Origin: Pseudorhodoferax sp. Leaf265 | GTDB lineage: Bacteria > Pseudomonadota > Gammaproteobacteria > Burkholderiales > Burkholderiaceae_C | Reading direction: 5' to 3' | Length of the DNA: 64,000 nucleotides | Assembly: GCF_001422365.1 (NCBI RefSeq) | Contig: NZ_LMMT01000034.1 | Coordinates: 64,678 to 128,677, forward strand | In this document: positions 35,248 through 43,685 of the stretch, one piece after another | How positions within the stretch are numbered: position 1 is the first letter of the stretch | Layout: every line of letters begins with the position of its first letter | Notes under the pieces: generated by a model | Seen by the model: the letters and a program-made list of their open reading frames with translations, nothing else | Databases searched by the model: none | Told to the model about the DNA's origin: nothing | Made by a program: the position numbers and the translations under genes

Positions 35248-36330
35248 ATGACGGCGCGCGTTGCCATCGTCGGCGCCGGCCCCATCGGCTGTGCCGCCGC
35301 CGCCTTCCTCGTCCGTGCCGGACATGCGCCGGCCATGTGGTCACCCACCGGCAGCCGCCTGCACCACAAAGCAGGACGGACCAGCATCGCTTGCACCGGC
35401 GCCCTGCAAGGCGAGGTGGAATGCGAACTGCTGGCCTCCCCGGACCGGCTCGCGGAGTTCCCCGTCGTGCTGGTCTGCCTGCCGGCCAACGCTTACGCCG
35501 CGGTACTGGGGCCACTGAACGCCCATTGGCGCAGTGGCCAGCATGTGGTCCTCAGTGGTGCGCTGTCGCTGGCCCCGCTGTGGATCGCGGCGGCGGCCGC
35601 GGACGTGCAGGTCACGGGCTGGGCAACCACGCTCACCACCGCGCACTTCCAACCGGACGGCCTGCTGCATGTGAACCCGCTGCGCGGCCGCATCGACATG
35701 GCCACCGTGGGGGCGACAGGTTCCGTGTCCGCGCAGCTGCAGTGCGAGGAACTGTTCGGCGAGCGCTTTGTCGCCGCAGAAAGTCTGCTGGCGCCGGCAC
35801 TGGCCAACATCAACCCGATAGCGCATGCGGCGGAGGTCATCCCCAACCTCACGCGCATGGAGTCGGGCGAAGCCTGGTCGCTGTTCGGCCACTTCACGCC
35901 GGTGGTGGGCCGGCTCGCGGAAGGACTGGACCACGAGCGCAGCGCCGTGGCGCAGGCCTTCGGACTGGAGCTGCCCTCGTTGCGCCAGCACTATGCGCGG
36001 TCCTACCACGTACCGCCAGGGCCGCTGCACGCCATGGCGCAGGAGATCGTCCGCCGTGGCATGAGCCCCAACGGCCCCGCCGTGCTGGAGCACCGCTACG
36101 TGCTGGAGGATGCGCCCTTCGGCCTGGCCTTCCTGGAAGCGCTGGGTGGCGTCGCCGACGTGCGCACGCCCGTGCTCACGGCGTGCCTCAGCCTGCTCGG
36201 CGCTGCCTATGCGCGCGACTTCCGTGCCGAGAACTTCTTGCTGGACGCGTTGGACATCTCGGCTACCGGTGTCGATGCACTGCGGGCCCGTTGCGCGGCG
36301 GCCGCCAGTGCGGCGAGCCGAGCGCGGTAG
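35248..36330 (+). CDS. NAD(P)-binding opine dehydrogenase-family protein
   Basis: A 360-residue protein. The N-terminal Rossmann motif VAIVGAGPIGCAAAAFLVRAG is followed by a helical C-terminal domain with ALANINPIAHAAEVIPNLTR, the octopine/nopaline dehydrogenase pattern in which a conserved NP-H segment binds substrate. Opine dehydrogenases join or split an amino acid and a 2-oxoacid. It lies 82 bp after the Bug receptor gene on the same strand. Its 3' end overlaps the convergent LysR gene by 124 bp. Direction of reaction and substrate are not known. Confidence 0.8.
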   Translation: MTARVAIVGAGPIGCAAAAFLVRAGHAPAMWSPTGSRLHHKAGRTSIACTGALQGEVECELLASPDRLAEFPVVLVCLPANAYAAVLGPLNAHWRSGQHVVLSGALSLAPLWIAAAAADVQVTGWATTLTTAHFQPDGLLHVNPLRGRIDMATVGATGSVSAQLQCEELFGERFVAAESLLAPALANINPIAHAAEVIPNLTRMESGEAWSLFGHFTPVVGRLAEGLDHERSAVAQAFGLELPSLRQHYARSYHVPPGPLHAMAQEIVRRGMSPNGPAVLEHRYVLEDAPFGLAFLEALGGVADVRTPVLTACLSLLGAAYARDFRAENFLLDALDISATGVDALRARCAAAASAASRAR

Positions 36331-37205
36331 TTGCCGCTGCGTCGATACACCATCACGATGGCCACCGGCGGCGGCAGGTCTTCCATGGTCAGCTCCACCA
36401 GAACACCGCGCCGCAGCCGGTCGGCGAGCGTGCCCTGTGCTGCCAGCGTCAGGCCCAGGTTCTGCTCGGCCATCTGCAGGTGGGTGATCGCGTTCATGGT
36501 TTCGATGAAGGGGACCAGTGCGGGCAGGGCGTGGTCCTGCAGCGACTGCTCCAGCATCATCCGCGAATGGGTGGGCCGCGGCGGCAGGATCCAGTGCTCC
36601 TGCGCCACGTCGGCCCACTTCAATGCGGCGCCCTTGCGTGCCTGCCCGGCCGCCAGGGGATGGCGCGGCGAACAGACCACCCGCCATTGCTCCATGCCGA
36701 TGCGCTCGATGGTGAATCCCTGCCTGGACAGGCTGCCGAGTTCGGACGGGGTGTCCATCGTGACGAGGGCATCCACCTCGCCGGCCTCCAGCTGGCGCGA
36801 GATGTCCGCCAGTCGCCCCTCCATCAGCAGCAGGCCCGGCAGCAGGCCGCCCTCCGCCATGTCTGCAAGGATGCCCGGCAGCAGAGTCCACGCGAGGAAC
36901 GGCGTGGCGCCGATCTTCAGGCGCTCGTGCAGCGGCCGCAGCGGCGACGCCAGCTCGTCGGACAGCTGCTCCATCTCGGCCAGCAGCACGCGGCCGCGCT
37001 GCACCACCAGTGTGCCGGCCACGGTGGGCACGACGCCGCGGGGAAGGCGGTGGAACAAGGTCTGCTCGAACAGTGCCTCGACGTCCTTGAGCCCCTTGCT
37101 GACGGCGGCCGTGGTCATGTGCAGCCGTTGCGCCGTCGCCCGCATGTTGCCGGTATCGGCCAGCGTGCTGAGCAGCTCCAACTGACGAAAGCGCAGCGCC
37201 GCCAT
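36207..37205 (-). CDS. LysR family transcriptional regulator
   Basis: A 332-residue LTTR from MAALRFRQLELLSTLADTGN, with the recognition region MTTAAVSKGLKDVEALFEQT. The effector domain starts near residue 90. An in-frame ATG 12 codons upstream (37241) is an alternative start. The C terminus runs about 30 residues beyond the usual end of the family (ending KKFSARKSRA) and is read antisense through the end of the opine-dehydrogenase-family gene. It is divergent from the asparaginase gene and probably regulates it. Confidence 0.87.
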   Translation of the reverse strand: MAALRFRQLELLSTLADTGNMRATAQRLHMTTAAVSKGLKDVEALFEQTLFHRLPRGVVPTVAGTLVVQRGRVLLAEMEQLSDELASPLRPLHERLKIGATPFLAWTLLPGILADMAEGGLLPGLLLMEGRLADISRQLEAGEVDALVTMDTPSELGSLSRQGFTIERIGMEQWRVVCSPRHPLAAGQARKGAALKWADVAQEHWILPPRPTHSRMMLEQSLQDHALPALVPFIETMNAITHLQMAEQNLGLTLAAQGTLADRLRRGVLVELTMEDLPPPVAIVMVYRRSGNYRARLAALAAAAQRARSASTPVAEMSNASSKKFSARKSRA

Positions 37206-37266
37206 CAGCCGCTGCGATGCATTCCTGCGGCCAACCGCCATGCCATTTCTTTCCGAACCCACTTCC

Positions 37267-38262
37267 ATGCCAGACCTCGCCCAAGAATTGTCCACGGCCC
37301 CGAACCCGGGTGCCGCCTGCATCATGGTGCTCGGCACGGGCGGCACCATCGCCGGAACCGGCGCCAGCGCGGCCTCGCCCCTGGACTACCGCGCCGGCGT
37401 GCTGCCCGTCACGCAGCTGCTGTCCAGCATACCGTCCATGGCGAGCCTGCCGGTCCGCGCAGAGCAGCTGGCCCAGATTGACAGCAAGGACATGTCGGCA
37501 GCGGTCTGGCGCAGCCTGGCCACGCGCTGCGCCGAGCTGCTGACACAGCCGCAGGTGCGGGGGATCGTCGTGACCCATGGCACCGACACCGTGGAAGAGA
37601 CCGCCTTCCTGCTGCACCAGCTGCTGGCGGCCGACAAGCCGGTGGTGCTGACCTGCGCCATGCGGCCGGCGACCGACCTCGGGTCCGACGGGCCACAGAA
37701 CCTCGCAGACGCGATCGCGGTGGCGAACACGCCGGGCGCAGCCGGTGTGCTGCTGGTCTGCTCGGGCCGGATCCATGACGCGGTCCACGCCAGCAAGGTC
37801 CACCACTACCGGCTGGATGCCTTCGATTCGGGCGACGCCGGGCCGGTCGGCTTCGTGGAGGACGGCCGGGTGCGCTTGGTGCGGCCCTGGCGGTCGGCCG
37901 GTGCCGGCGGTTGCCGCCTGCCGGCCTTGCTGGAGGTGGCGCAGTGGCCGTGGGTCGAGATCCTGACCAGCCACGCCTGCGCCACGGGCACCGCAGTGCA
38001 TCTGCTGTGCGCGGCGGGTGTCGCGGGGATCGTCGTCGCCGGCACCGGCAACGGGTCGCTGCACGCAGAATTGGAGGCCGCGCTGCTGCACGCGCAGGCC
38101 CTCGGCATCCGGGTCGTGCGATCGAGCCGCTGCGGTGCCGGCCGCGTGCTGCCTGGCACGGCCGACCGCCTGCCCGCCAGCCCGCTCAATGCCGTCAAGG
38201 CCAGGATCGCCCTGCAGCTGGAGCTGCTTGCCGCCGGTGACGACCGTCTCGGTGGTTCTTGA
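37267..38262 (+). CDS. L-asparaginase (type II-like)
   Basis: A 331-residue asparaginase. The first catalytic Thr lies in VLGTGGTIAGTG and the second in VTHGTDTVEETAFLL; AMRPATDLGSDGPQNLADA completes the active site. It converts asparagine (or glutamine) to the acid and ammonia. No clear signal peptide is seen, so cytoplasmic location is likely despite the type II pattern. An ATG nine codons upstream (37240) nearly abuts the divergent LysR start and is less likely. Next to an opine-dehydrogenase-family gene it may act on an opine breakdown product (inference). Confidence 0.88.
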   Translation: MPDLAQELSTAPNPGAACIMVLGTGGTIAGTGASAASPLDYRAGVLPVTQLLSSIPSMASLPVRAEQLAQIDSKDMSAAVWRSLATRCAELLTQPQVRGIVVTHGTDTVEETAFLLHQLLAADKPVVLTCAMRPATDLGSDGPQNLADAIAVANTPGAAGVLLVCSGRIHDAVHASKVHHYRLDAFDSGDAGPVGFVEDGRVRLVRPWRSAGAGGCRLPALLEVAQWPWVEILTSHACATGTAVHLLCAAGVAGIVVAGTGNGSLHAELEAALLHAQALGIRVVRSSRCGAGRVLPGTADRLPASPLNAVKARIALQLELLAAGDDRLGGS

Positions 38263-38464
38263 GCTGGGCTAGCCTGACGAGATGGCCCGGCGCGCGGCGC
38301 TCTCGATGGTCGGCAACGCCCAGGAGGATGTGCGATGCCTGGCAGTCATCCTGACATAGGACGCCGGTCCGGTGACCCTCGCGCTGTGCGCGTTTCCGCC
38401 GATTCTCTGAAACAGCGTCTGGGTCGCCCTGATCGCAGGCAGCGCGGCCCGCCCCGGCGCCTCC

Positions 38465-41400
38465 TCAATTGAACCGATCCAACTCCCCCACCACCCATGG
38501 ATACACCTCCTTCGCCGCCCCGCGCCCCACGAACAGGTCCATGTGCGCATACCCCTCGAAGACCTGGCGCCGGTACAACGCCGGATCGTTGTACCGCTGC
38601 AGCCAGGCCTGCGTGCGCAGCGAGGTCTCGGGAAAGAACAGCTGGTTGTCGGCCCCCGCCATGAAACTGATGGGCAGCGCGAGCCGCGGCGCGTTGGCAG
38701 GTGTCGCATAGCGGTCCTTGCCGTCCGCGTCCACGGCCTTGCCGCGCTGCATGATCAGGCTCAGCTGCTCGAAGGGGTGCAGCGAGACCGTGCCGAACAT
38801 GCCGGCCAGTGCGGAGTGCGTGGCATGGTTGAGCTGGCTGTGCGTCCACGAGGGGCCGAACACCGCGAACACGCGGCGGCACAGCGGGTTCTTGCAGGCC
38901 TCGCCCTCGGGCACGGGCAGCTTGTAGGCCAGCGTGTCGATGGTGCGGTCGAGGTCCGTGGTGCCGGGCACGCTGTCGAAGCGGCCCTGCAAGGGCGCAT
39001 AGCCTTCCAGCAGCCGGGCCAGGCCGATGTCGGCCTTGGCTGCGTTGAGCCAGTTGGTCACGGGGTGCAGCGTGAGCTGCGAGGCGATCAGCGAACGCAC
39101 GCCTTCCATGCCGTCGAGCAGAGCCATCATGAGGCTCATCGCCCCCACGCAGTGCGCCATGGCCTGCACCGAGGCGGCGCCGGTGGCTTCCCGGACCGTG
39201 CGCACGGCCGCCGGCCAGTCCTCGCGCACGATGTCGTCGACCGTGAACGGCGCCACCGGGCTGCCGGAGTCGCTGCTGGCGCGGTAGTCGAACAGCCAGC
39301 AGTCGTAGCCGCGCGCGCACAGCGCCTCCACGAGATTCTGGTCCACGGTGTCGGTGGCGAACGAGCTCGCGCGCACGGAGAAGCCTGGGGCCAGCACCAC
39401 CGGGCCGCGCGTGCCGCCGCGGTAGCGCGTGAGCCGGATCTGAAAGCCACGCGCCGGGTCGCCCACCGGCACCTGCACCACTTCGGGCTGGGGCGCGCGC
39501 AGCATGCGGCGCGGCAGGTGGGGCGCGTCCTGCGCCGGGAAGTTGTTGAGGTCGGCCAGCAGGCCGCCGTAGGCGCGCATCAGCGTGGTGCCGAAGAAGC
39601 CCGCGAACTTGCCCAGGTAGACCTGCGAGATCGCGTCGCGCGCGCGGGGCACGGCGTTCTCGAGCTGGCCGATCCAGCTGGTCGGCGGGGCCAGACGGAT
39701 GGTCGAGGCCTGCCAGGCCAGGTCTTCCAGGCCCAGCGTGAGCAGGCCCTGCGCCACCAGCGGCATGGTGGCCTCGTCGAGGTCGTAGACCTTGACCATC
39801 AGCGTGGTGGTGTCGGTCCAGGGCGAGGAGCCGGGCCGCTGGCGCAGCACCTTGTGGCCCTTGAAGCGCAGGCGTGTGCCGTTGGCGCGCTGCAGCACCA
39901 TCTCGTAGCCCATGGTCCAGGTCTCCACCTGCTGCGGATCGACCGGGAACAGGTGGAACACGCCGCTCTGCACGGTCATGGGCGCCGGGCTCAGCGCCGC
40001 ACAGGTCACCGTGCCGCGGATCTGGGCCGGGTGCGTGGGGTCGTCGAGCAGGCGCGCCAGGTCGTCGGTGTGGATGGTCAGCTCGAAGGCCATGGACTGG
40101 CCGGCCGCACGGCCCCAGGCGGCCGCCACGGCGTAGTCGCTGGCCAGCCGCTGGTCGCTGGCGCTGCGCGGGGTGACGGCCTGGGTGCTGATCCAGCCCG
40201 ACATGGTTTCGGTGAATTCGAAGCTCGGCGACAGCCGCGCGGGGTCGTGCGCGATGAGTTCGGCCACGGCCTTCTTGGCGGCGTCGAGCAGGCCGTCCTC
40301 GACCACGTCGAGCGCGCGCTGCCACCAGTGGCGGTGCTTGCCCGGCGGCGTGGCCGGCGCGGGCAGGGGCGTGCGCGGGTTCAGCGCGGTGTCGATGGTC
40401 CAGCCGCGCGCATCGCACAGGTGCTGCAGCGCGCGCTCGGCCAGTGCGGAGATGGTGAGCAGCGGGTTCACGCCCACGGCGCCGGGCAGGATGGCGCCGT
40501 CGCAGACGAACAGGCCCTCGTGCACGGCCGTGCCGGTGGCGCCCGCGAACACGCGGCCCAGGTGGTCGACCGCGCCGCGCGTGGCGTCGTCGCCCATGCC
40601 GCAGCCGCCCAGCGGGTGCACGGTGATGAGCTTGTTGCCCAGCGGCTGGCTCCACAGCGGGTTGGCGACGAACTGGCCCGAGATGGCCTGGCTGGCGAGG
40701 TTGAGCCAGTCGTTGTCGCGCACGATGGCCGGGCTGCTGCCGGCGCCAGGCCAGTGGATGCGCAGGCGGTCGTTCTGCAGGCGCAGCTCGCCGGCCGACT
40801 CGTCCACGCTCATGACCAGGTAGGTCTGCGTGCGCGCGACGGCGCCGGCATAGGCGGTGGCCGCGAGTTCGCCGGGGTGTTGCACGGCATCGGCCATGGC
40901 CTGGGCGTCGAGCATCCGCGCCTTGGCCTGGGCTGCGCCGAAAGTGAACTCGCCGCCGTTCAGCGCTTCGTTGAAGAACAGCGCGGGCGTCAGCAGCGTG
41001 GCCAGCGCGCCGGGGATCACGCCTTCCTCGATCACCAGGCCGTCGGCCAGCTGCGGCGTGGCGCGCATGTCGATCAGGCCGGTGATGCAGGGGCCGGGCA
41101 ACTGCTCCTTGGGCACGGGGTTGGTACCGGCGCCCACGCCGTTGATGTTGCGGCGCTGGTCCTTGCCGTCGGCGGTCGCGGGTTGCGGGTTCCAGTCGGC
41201 GTCGAAGCCCAGGGCCAGCACGTCGCCGTTGCCCGAGAAGCGCTGGCCCACACGGCCGGACAGGGCCAGACCCTGTTCGCGCGAGCGCAGCAGGATCTCG
41301 GTGGAACCGAGCGCGCCGGCGCCCAGCAGCACCAGGTCGGCGTAGACGCTGTCGGGCGCGGCTGGGTCGGTGGCGCCGGGCTCGGCACCGCGCAGCGCCA

Positions 41401-42157
41401 CGGCCTCGAAGAACACGCGCCAGCCCTGGCCTTCGCGTGCGACGTGGCGCACGCGCGCGCCCGTGAAGATCTGCGCGCCGTGCGCATGCGCGTCCGGCAG
41501 GTAGTTCATGCGCGTGGTGTTCTTGGCGCCCACGTTGCAGCCGCTGGTGCAGTCGCCGCACAGCGTGCAGGCCGGCTGCGGCACACCGAAGGGGTTGGTC
41601 TGGTTCTCGAAGTTGACCGCGATGGGCGGGCGCGAGAAGGGCTTGCCCAGCACCTGGGCCGACTTGCGCAGCGCCTCCAGCTTGTTGAGCGTGGGGAAGT
41701 GCTCGGGGTAGGGCGTGGGTGCGAGCACCTGGCGCGCCCGCTCGATGTAGGGTGCGAGCAGGGCCGGGTCGTCGCGGAAGGGCTGGGGCCAGGCCTCGGT
41801 CGCGAAGTGGCGCGGATCGATCTCCAGCGCCACGTTGGCGTTGATCAGCGAGGTGCCGCCCAGGCCGCAGCCGACCATGGCCAGCATGTCGTCGTTGAGA
41901 TGCAGGTTGTACAGGCCGTCGGCCGCGCCGAGCCGGCCGCGCGCGGTGTCGATCTGCATGTCGGCGCGTGCGCTGGCCAGTCCGTCCGGGAACTGGCCGG
42001 GCAGGATCTCGCGGCCGCGCTCGAGCACGCAGACCGACTGGCCGGCGCGCGCCAGCCGCGCGGCCGCCACGCCGGCGCCGTAGCCCGAGCCGACCACCAC
42101 GGCGGTGTAGCGCGCGCCGATGGTGTGCAGCGGGCGGGCGATGGGTTGCAGGTTCAC
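38465..42157 (-). CDS. GMC flavoprotein fused to an alpha/beta hydrolase
   Basis: A 1230-residue three-part protein. Residues 1 to about 575 are a cholesterol-oxidase-type GMC domain: VVVGSGYGAGVAAARLARAG, the Cys-rich CTLCGDCTSGCNVGAKNT, and HPLGGCGMGDDATRG near 520. A middle part of about 270 residues carries a predicted beta-rich domain (SFEFTETMSGWI). The last 300 or so form an alpha/beta hydrolase with elbow MAHCVGAMSLM, Asp in GADNQLFFPE and His in GYAHMDLF, so Cys replaces the nucleophile Ser. The start is GTG with GGAG in front. It is last in a three-gene operon. Confidence 0.85.
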   Translation of the reverse strand: MNLQPIARPLHTIGARYTAVVVGSGYGAGVAAARLARAGQSVCVLERGREILPGQFPDGLASARADMQIDTARGRLGAADGLYNLHLNDDMLAMVGCGLGGTSLINANVALEIDPRHFATEAWPQPFRDDPALLAPYIERARQVLAPTPYPEHFPTLNKLEALRKSAQVLGKPFSRPPIAVNFENQTNPFGVPQPACTLCGDCTSGCNVGAKNTTRMNYLPDAHAHGAQIFTGARVRHVAREGQGWRVFFEAVALRGAEPGATDPAAPDSVYADLVLLGAGALGSTEILLRSREQGLALSGRVGQRFSGNGDVLALGFDADWNPQPATADGKDQRRNINGVGAGTNPVPKEQLPGPCITGLIDMRATPQLADGLVIEEGVIPGALATLLTPALFFNEALNGGEFTFGAAQAKARMLDAQAMADAVQHPGELAATAYAGAVARTQTYLVMSVDESAGELRLQNDRLRIHWPGAGSSPAIVRDNDWLNLASQAISGQFVANPLWSQPLGNKLITVHPLGGCGMGDDATRGAVDHLGRVFAGATGTAVHEGLFVCDGAILPGAVGVNPLLTISALAERALQHLCDARGWTIDTALNPRTPLPAPATPPGKHRHWWQRALDVVEDGLLDAAKKAVAELIAHDPARLSPSFEFTETMSGWISTQAVTPRSASDQRLASDYAVAAAWGRAAGQSMAFELTIHTDDLARLLDDPTHPAQIRGTVTCAALSPAPMTVQSGVFHLFPVDPQQVETWTMGYEMVLQRANGTRLRFKGHKVLRQRPGSSPWTDTTTLMVKVYDLDEATMPLVAQGLLTLGLEDLAWQASTIRLAPPTSWIGQLENAVPRARDAISQVYLGKFAGFFGTTLMRAYGGLLADLNNFPAQDAPHLPRRMLRAPQPEVVQVPVGDPARGFQIRLTRYRGGTRGPVVLAPGFSVRASSFATDTVDQNLVEALCARGYDCWLFDYRASSDSGSPVAPFTVDDIVREDWPAAVRTVREATGAASVQAMAHCVGAMSLMMALLDGMEGVRSLIASQLTLHPVTNWLNAAKADIGLARLLEGYAPLQGRFDSVPGTTDLDRTIDTLAYKLPVPEGEACKNPLCRRVFAVFGPSWTHSQLNHATHSALAGMFGTVSLHPFEQLSLIMQRGKAVDADGKDRYATPANAPRLALPISFMAGADNQLFFPETSLRTQAWLQRYNDPALYRRQVFEGYAHMDLFVGRGAAKEVYPWVVGELDRFN

Positions 42158-42191
42158 GCGGTCTCCAGGGTGTCTTGTTGTTGCAGGTGCT

Positions 42192-43676
42192 TCATGCCGC
42201 CTCGGCCGTGTCGAAGAAGTCGTCGAGCAGCTGGCGTGCGCGCTGCTCCAGCGCTTCCTGGGCGCAGCCCGAGAACTGCTGCCAGGCGTCGGCGGTCTGC
42301 GCCAGTGCTTCGTTCAAAGTGGCCAGCATGGGGTTGGCCGCGTCGCTGAAATCGCCCACGCCGGCGGCGCGCACGGGTGCCATGCGGCCGTTGATGGGGT
42401 CGTTGAACAGGCGCAGCGCAGCCATGTTCAGCTCGGCGTCCAGCAGCACCATGGAGGCGCCCTGCGTGGGCGTGAGCGTGGGCTGGTCCATGACCCAGCC
42501 GCCGGTGTTGAAGACCGACACGGGGCGCTCGAAGCCGGCCACGGGCAGGCTGTCCTCGAAGGGCTTGTGGGTGTGGCCGAACACGAAGCCCAGGTCCAGC
42601 TTCTCGGGGTGCAGGATGCCGCTGCGGCGCAGCTGGCGCCGGGTCGGGCCGCCGATGTACCAGGCGAGGTCTGCCGTGTCGGCGGCCGTCATGGTCTGGG
42701 CGTAGCTGGCGCGCTGCGACTGCGCCACCTGGCCCAGCGTGGCGTCCACCGCGCCCAGCACCAGCTGGTCGAGCGTGATGCCCTGCACCAGGGCGGCGCG
42801 GCCGCTGGTCTCGAAGGTCTTGCCGATCCAGGCCACGAGCTTGGTGGCGAGCTTGCGCGAGAAGCTGTGCGAGGCCCCGCCGTCGCGCATGATGTCGTAC
42901 AGCCGCATGGCGGTGTGGCCGGTGGAGCCCGCGCTGCCCAGGTCGGACCACAGGAAGTCGACCCAGGCGCCGTTCTCGGCCTCCAGCTGCGCCACCGTCA
43001 GCGAATCGGCCGGCCGCGGCGTGCGGGCCAGGCCGGGCAGCTGGGCGTTGAGCGTGGAGACCATGCGGTACATCGGGTCCACGTAGTGGCCGTGGTGCAG
43101 CACGCGGCAGCGCGTGGTGGCGGCGTCGACGAGCGCGAGGTTGGGGTAGGCGATGTCGCAGCGCATGCCGGCCAGGCCCGGCACGCTGCGCAGCAGCCGC
43201 GTGAGCAGCGGCGAGGGTGGCAGCGGGGCGTCGGGCTGGTCGGTGAGCGCGGTGTGCTGCAGCAGGTCGCGCGGGATGCGGCCGACGTCCAGCGCGGCCT
43301 GGAACTGCTGGTCCTGGGCGGCGCGCCACAGGTGGTGGTCGTGGTTGCCGGGCACGCACAGCACGCGCGGGGCGAACAGCGGCTCGCCGTCGGCGTCCAC
43401 CAGCGCCGCGCGTGCGAACTGGGCGAAGGACTGGGCCACGGCGCCCATGGGCGACAGGCCCATGTCCAGCACGTCGCCGAGCAGGATCAGCGTGGGGCGC
43501 TCGGCGCCGGGCGGCACCAGGCGCTGCAGCAGCTGGCGCAGCGCGGCGCCGAAGGCGGACAGCGTGTCGCTGCAGCGCGTGGGGTCGGGCTGGCCGGCCG
43601 CATCGGTGCCGACGAGGCAGCTGTAGGCCGCGCCCAGGTGGAGGTCGGAGAGGCAGAGGTAGCGCAGTGCGGTCAT
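42192..43676 (-). CDS. metallophosphoesterase (calcineurin-like)
   Basis: A 494-residue protein with all metal-site motifs in order: LSDLHLGAAY (about 9-18), LLGDVLDMG, VPGNHDHHLWR, HHGHYVDPMY and FGHTHKPFEDSLP. These coordinate a binuclear metal centre that hydrolyses phosphoesters. It is longer than minimal family members; helical segments between motifs (for example FARAALVDADGEPLF and the 250-340 stretch) account for this. It is the middle gene of the operon, 9 bp after the hydrolase gene and 34 bp before the GMC fusion gene. No membrane segment was seen. Confidence 0.9.
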   Translation of the reverse strand: MTALRYLCLSDLHLGAAYSCLVGTDAAGQPDPTRCSDTLSAFGAALRQLLQRLVPPGAERPTLILLGDVLDMGLSPMGAVAQSFAQFARAALVDADGEPLFAPRVLCVPGNHDHHLWRAAQDQQFQAALDVGRIPRDLLQHTALTDQPDAPLPPSPLLTRLLRSVPGLAGMRCDIAYPNLALVDAATTRCRVLHHGHYVDPMYRMVSTLNAQLPGLARTPRPADSLTVAQLEAENGAWVDFLWSDLGSAGSTGHTAMRLYDIMRDGGASHSFSRKLATKLVAWIGKTFETSGRAALVQGITLDQLVLGAVDATLGQVAQSQRASYAQTMTAADTADLAWYIGGPTRRQLRRSGILHPEKLDLGFVFGHTHKPFEDSLPVAGFERPVSVFNTGGWVMDQPTLTPTQGASMVLLDAELNMAALRLFNDPINGRMAPVRAAGVGDFSDAANPMLATLNEALAQTADAWQQFSGCAQEALEQRARQLLDDFFDTAEAA

Positions 43677-43685
43677 GGGGGTGTT

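Noticed and set aside
38543-42349. A 1268-codon open frame on the plus strand opposite the GMC-hydrolase fusion
   Set aside because: It is antisense to a gene with complete GMC and hydrolase motifs. Its translation is rich in Arg, Ala, Gly and His with no family signature, as expected from high-GC third-position bias.
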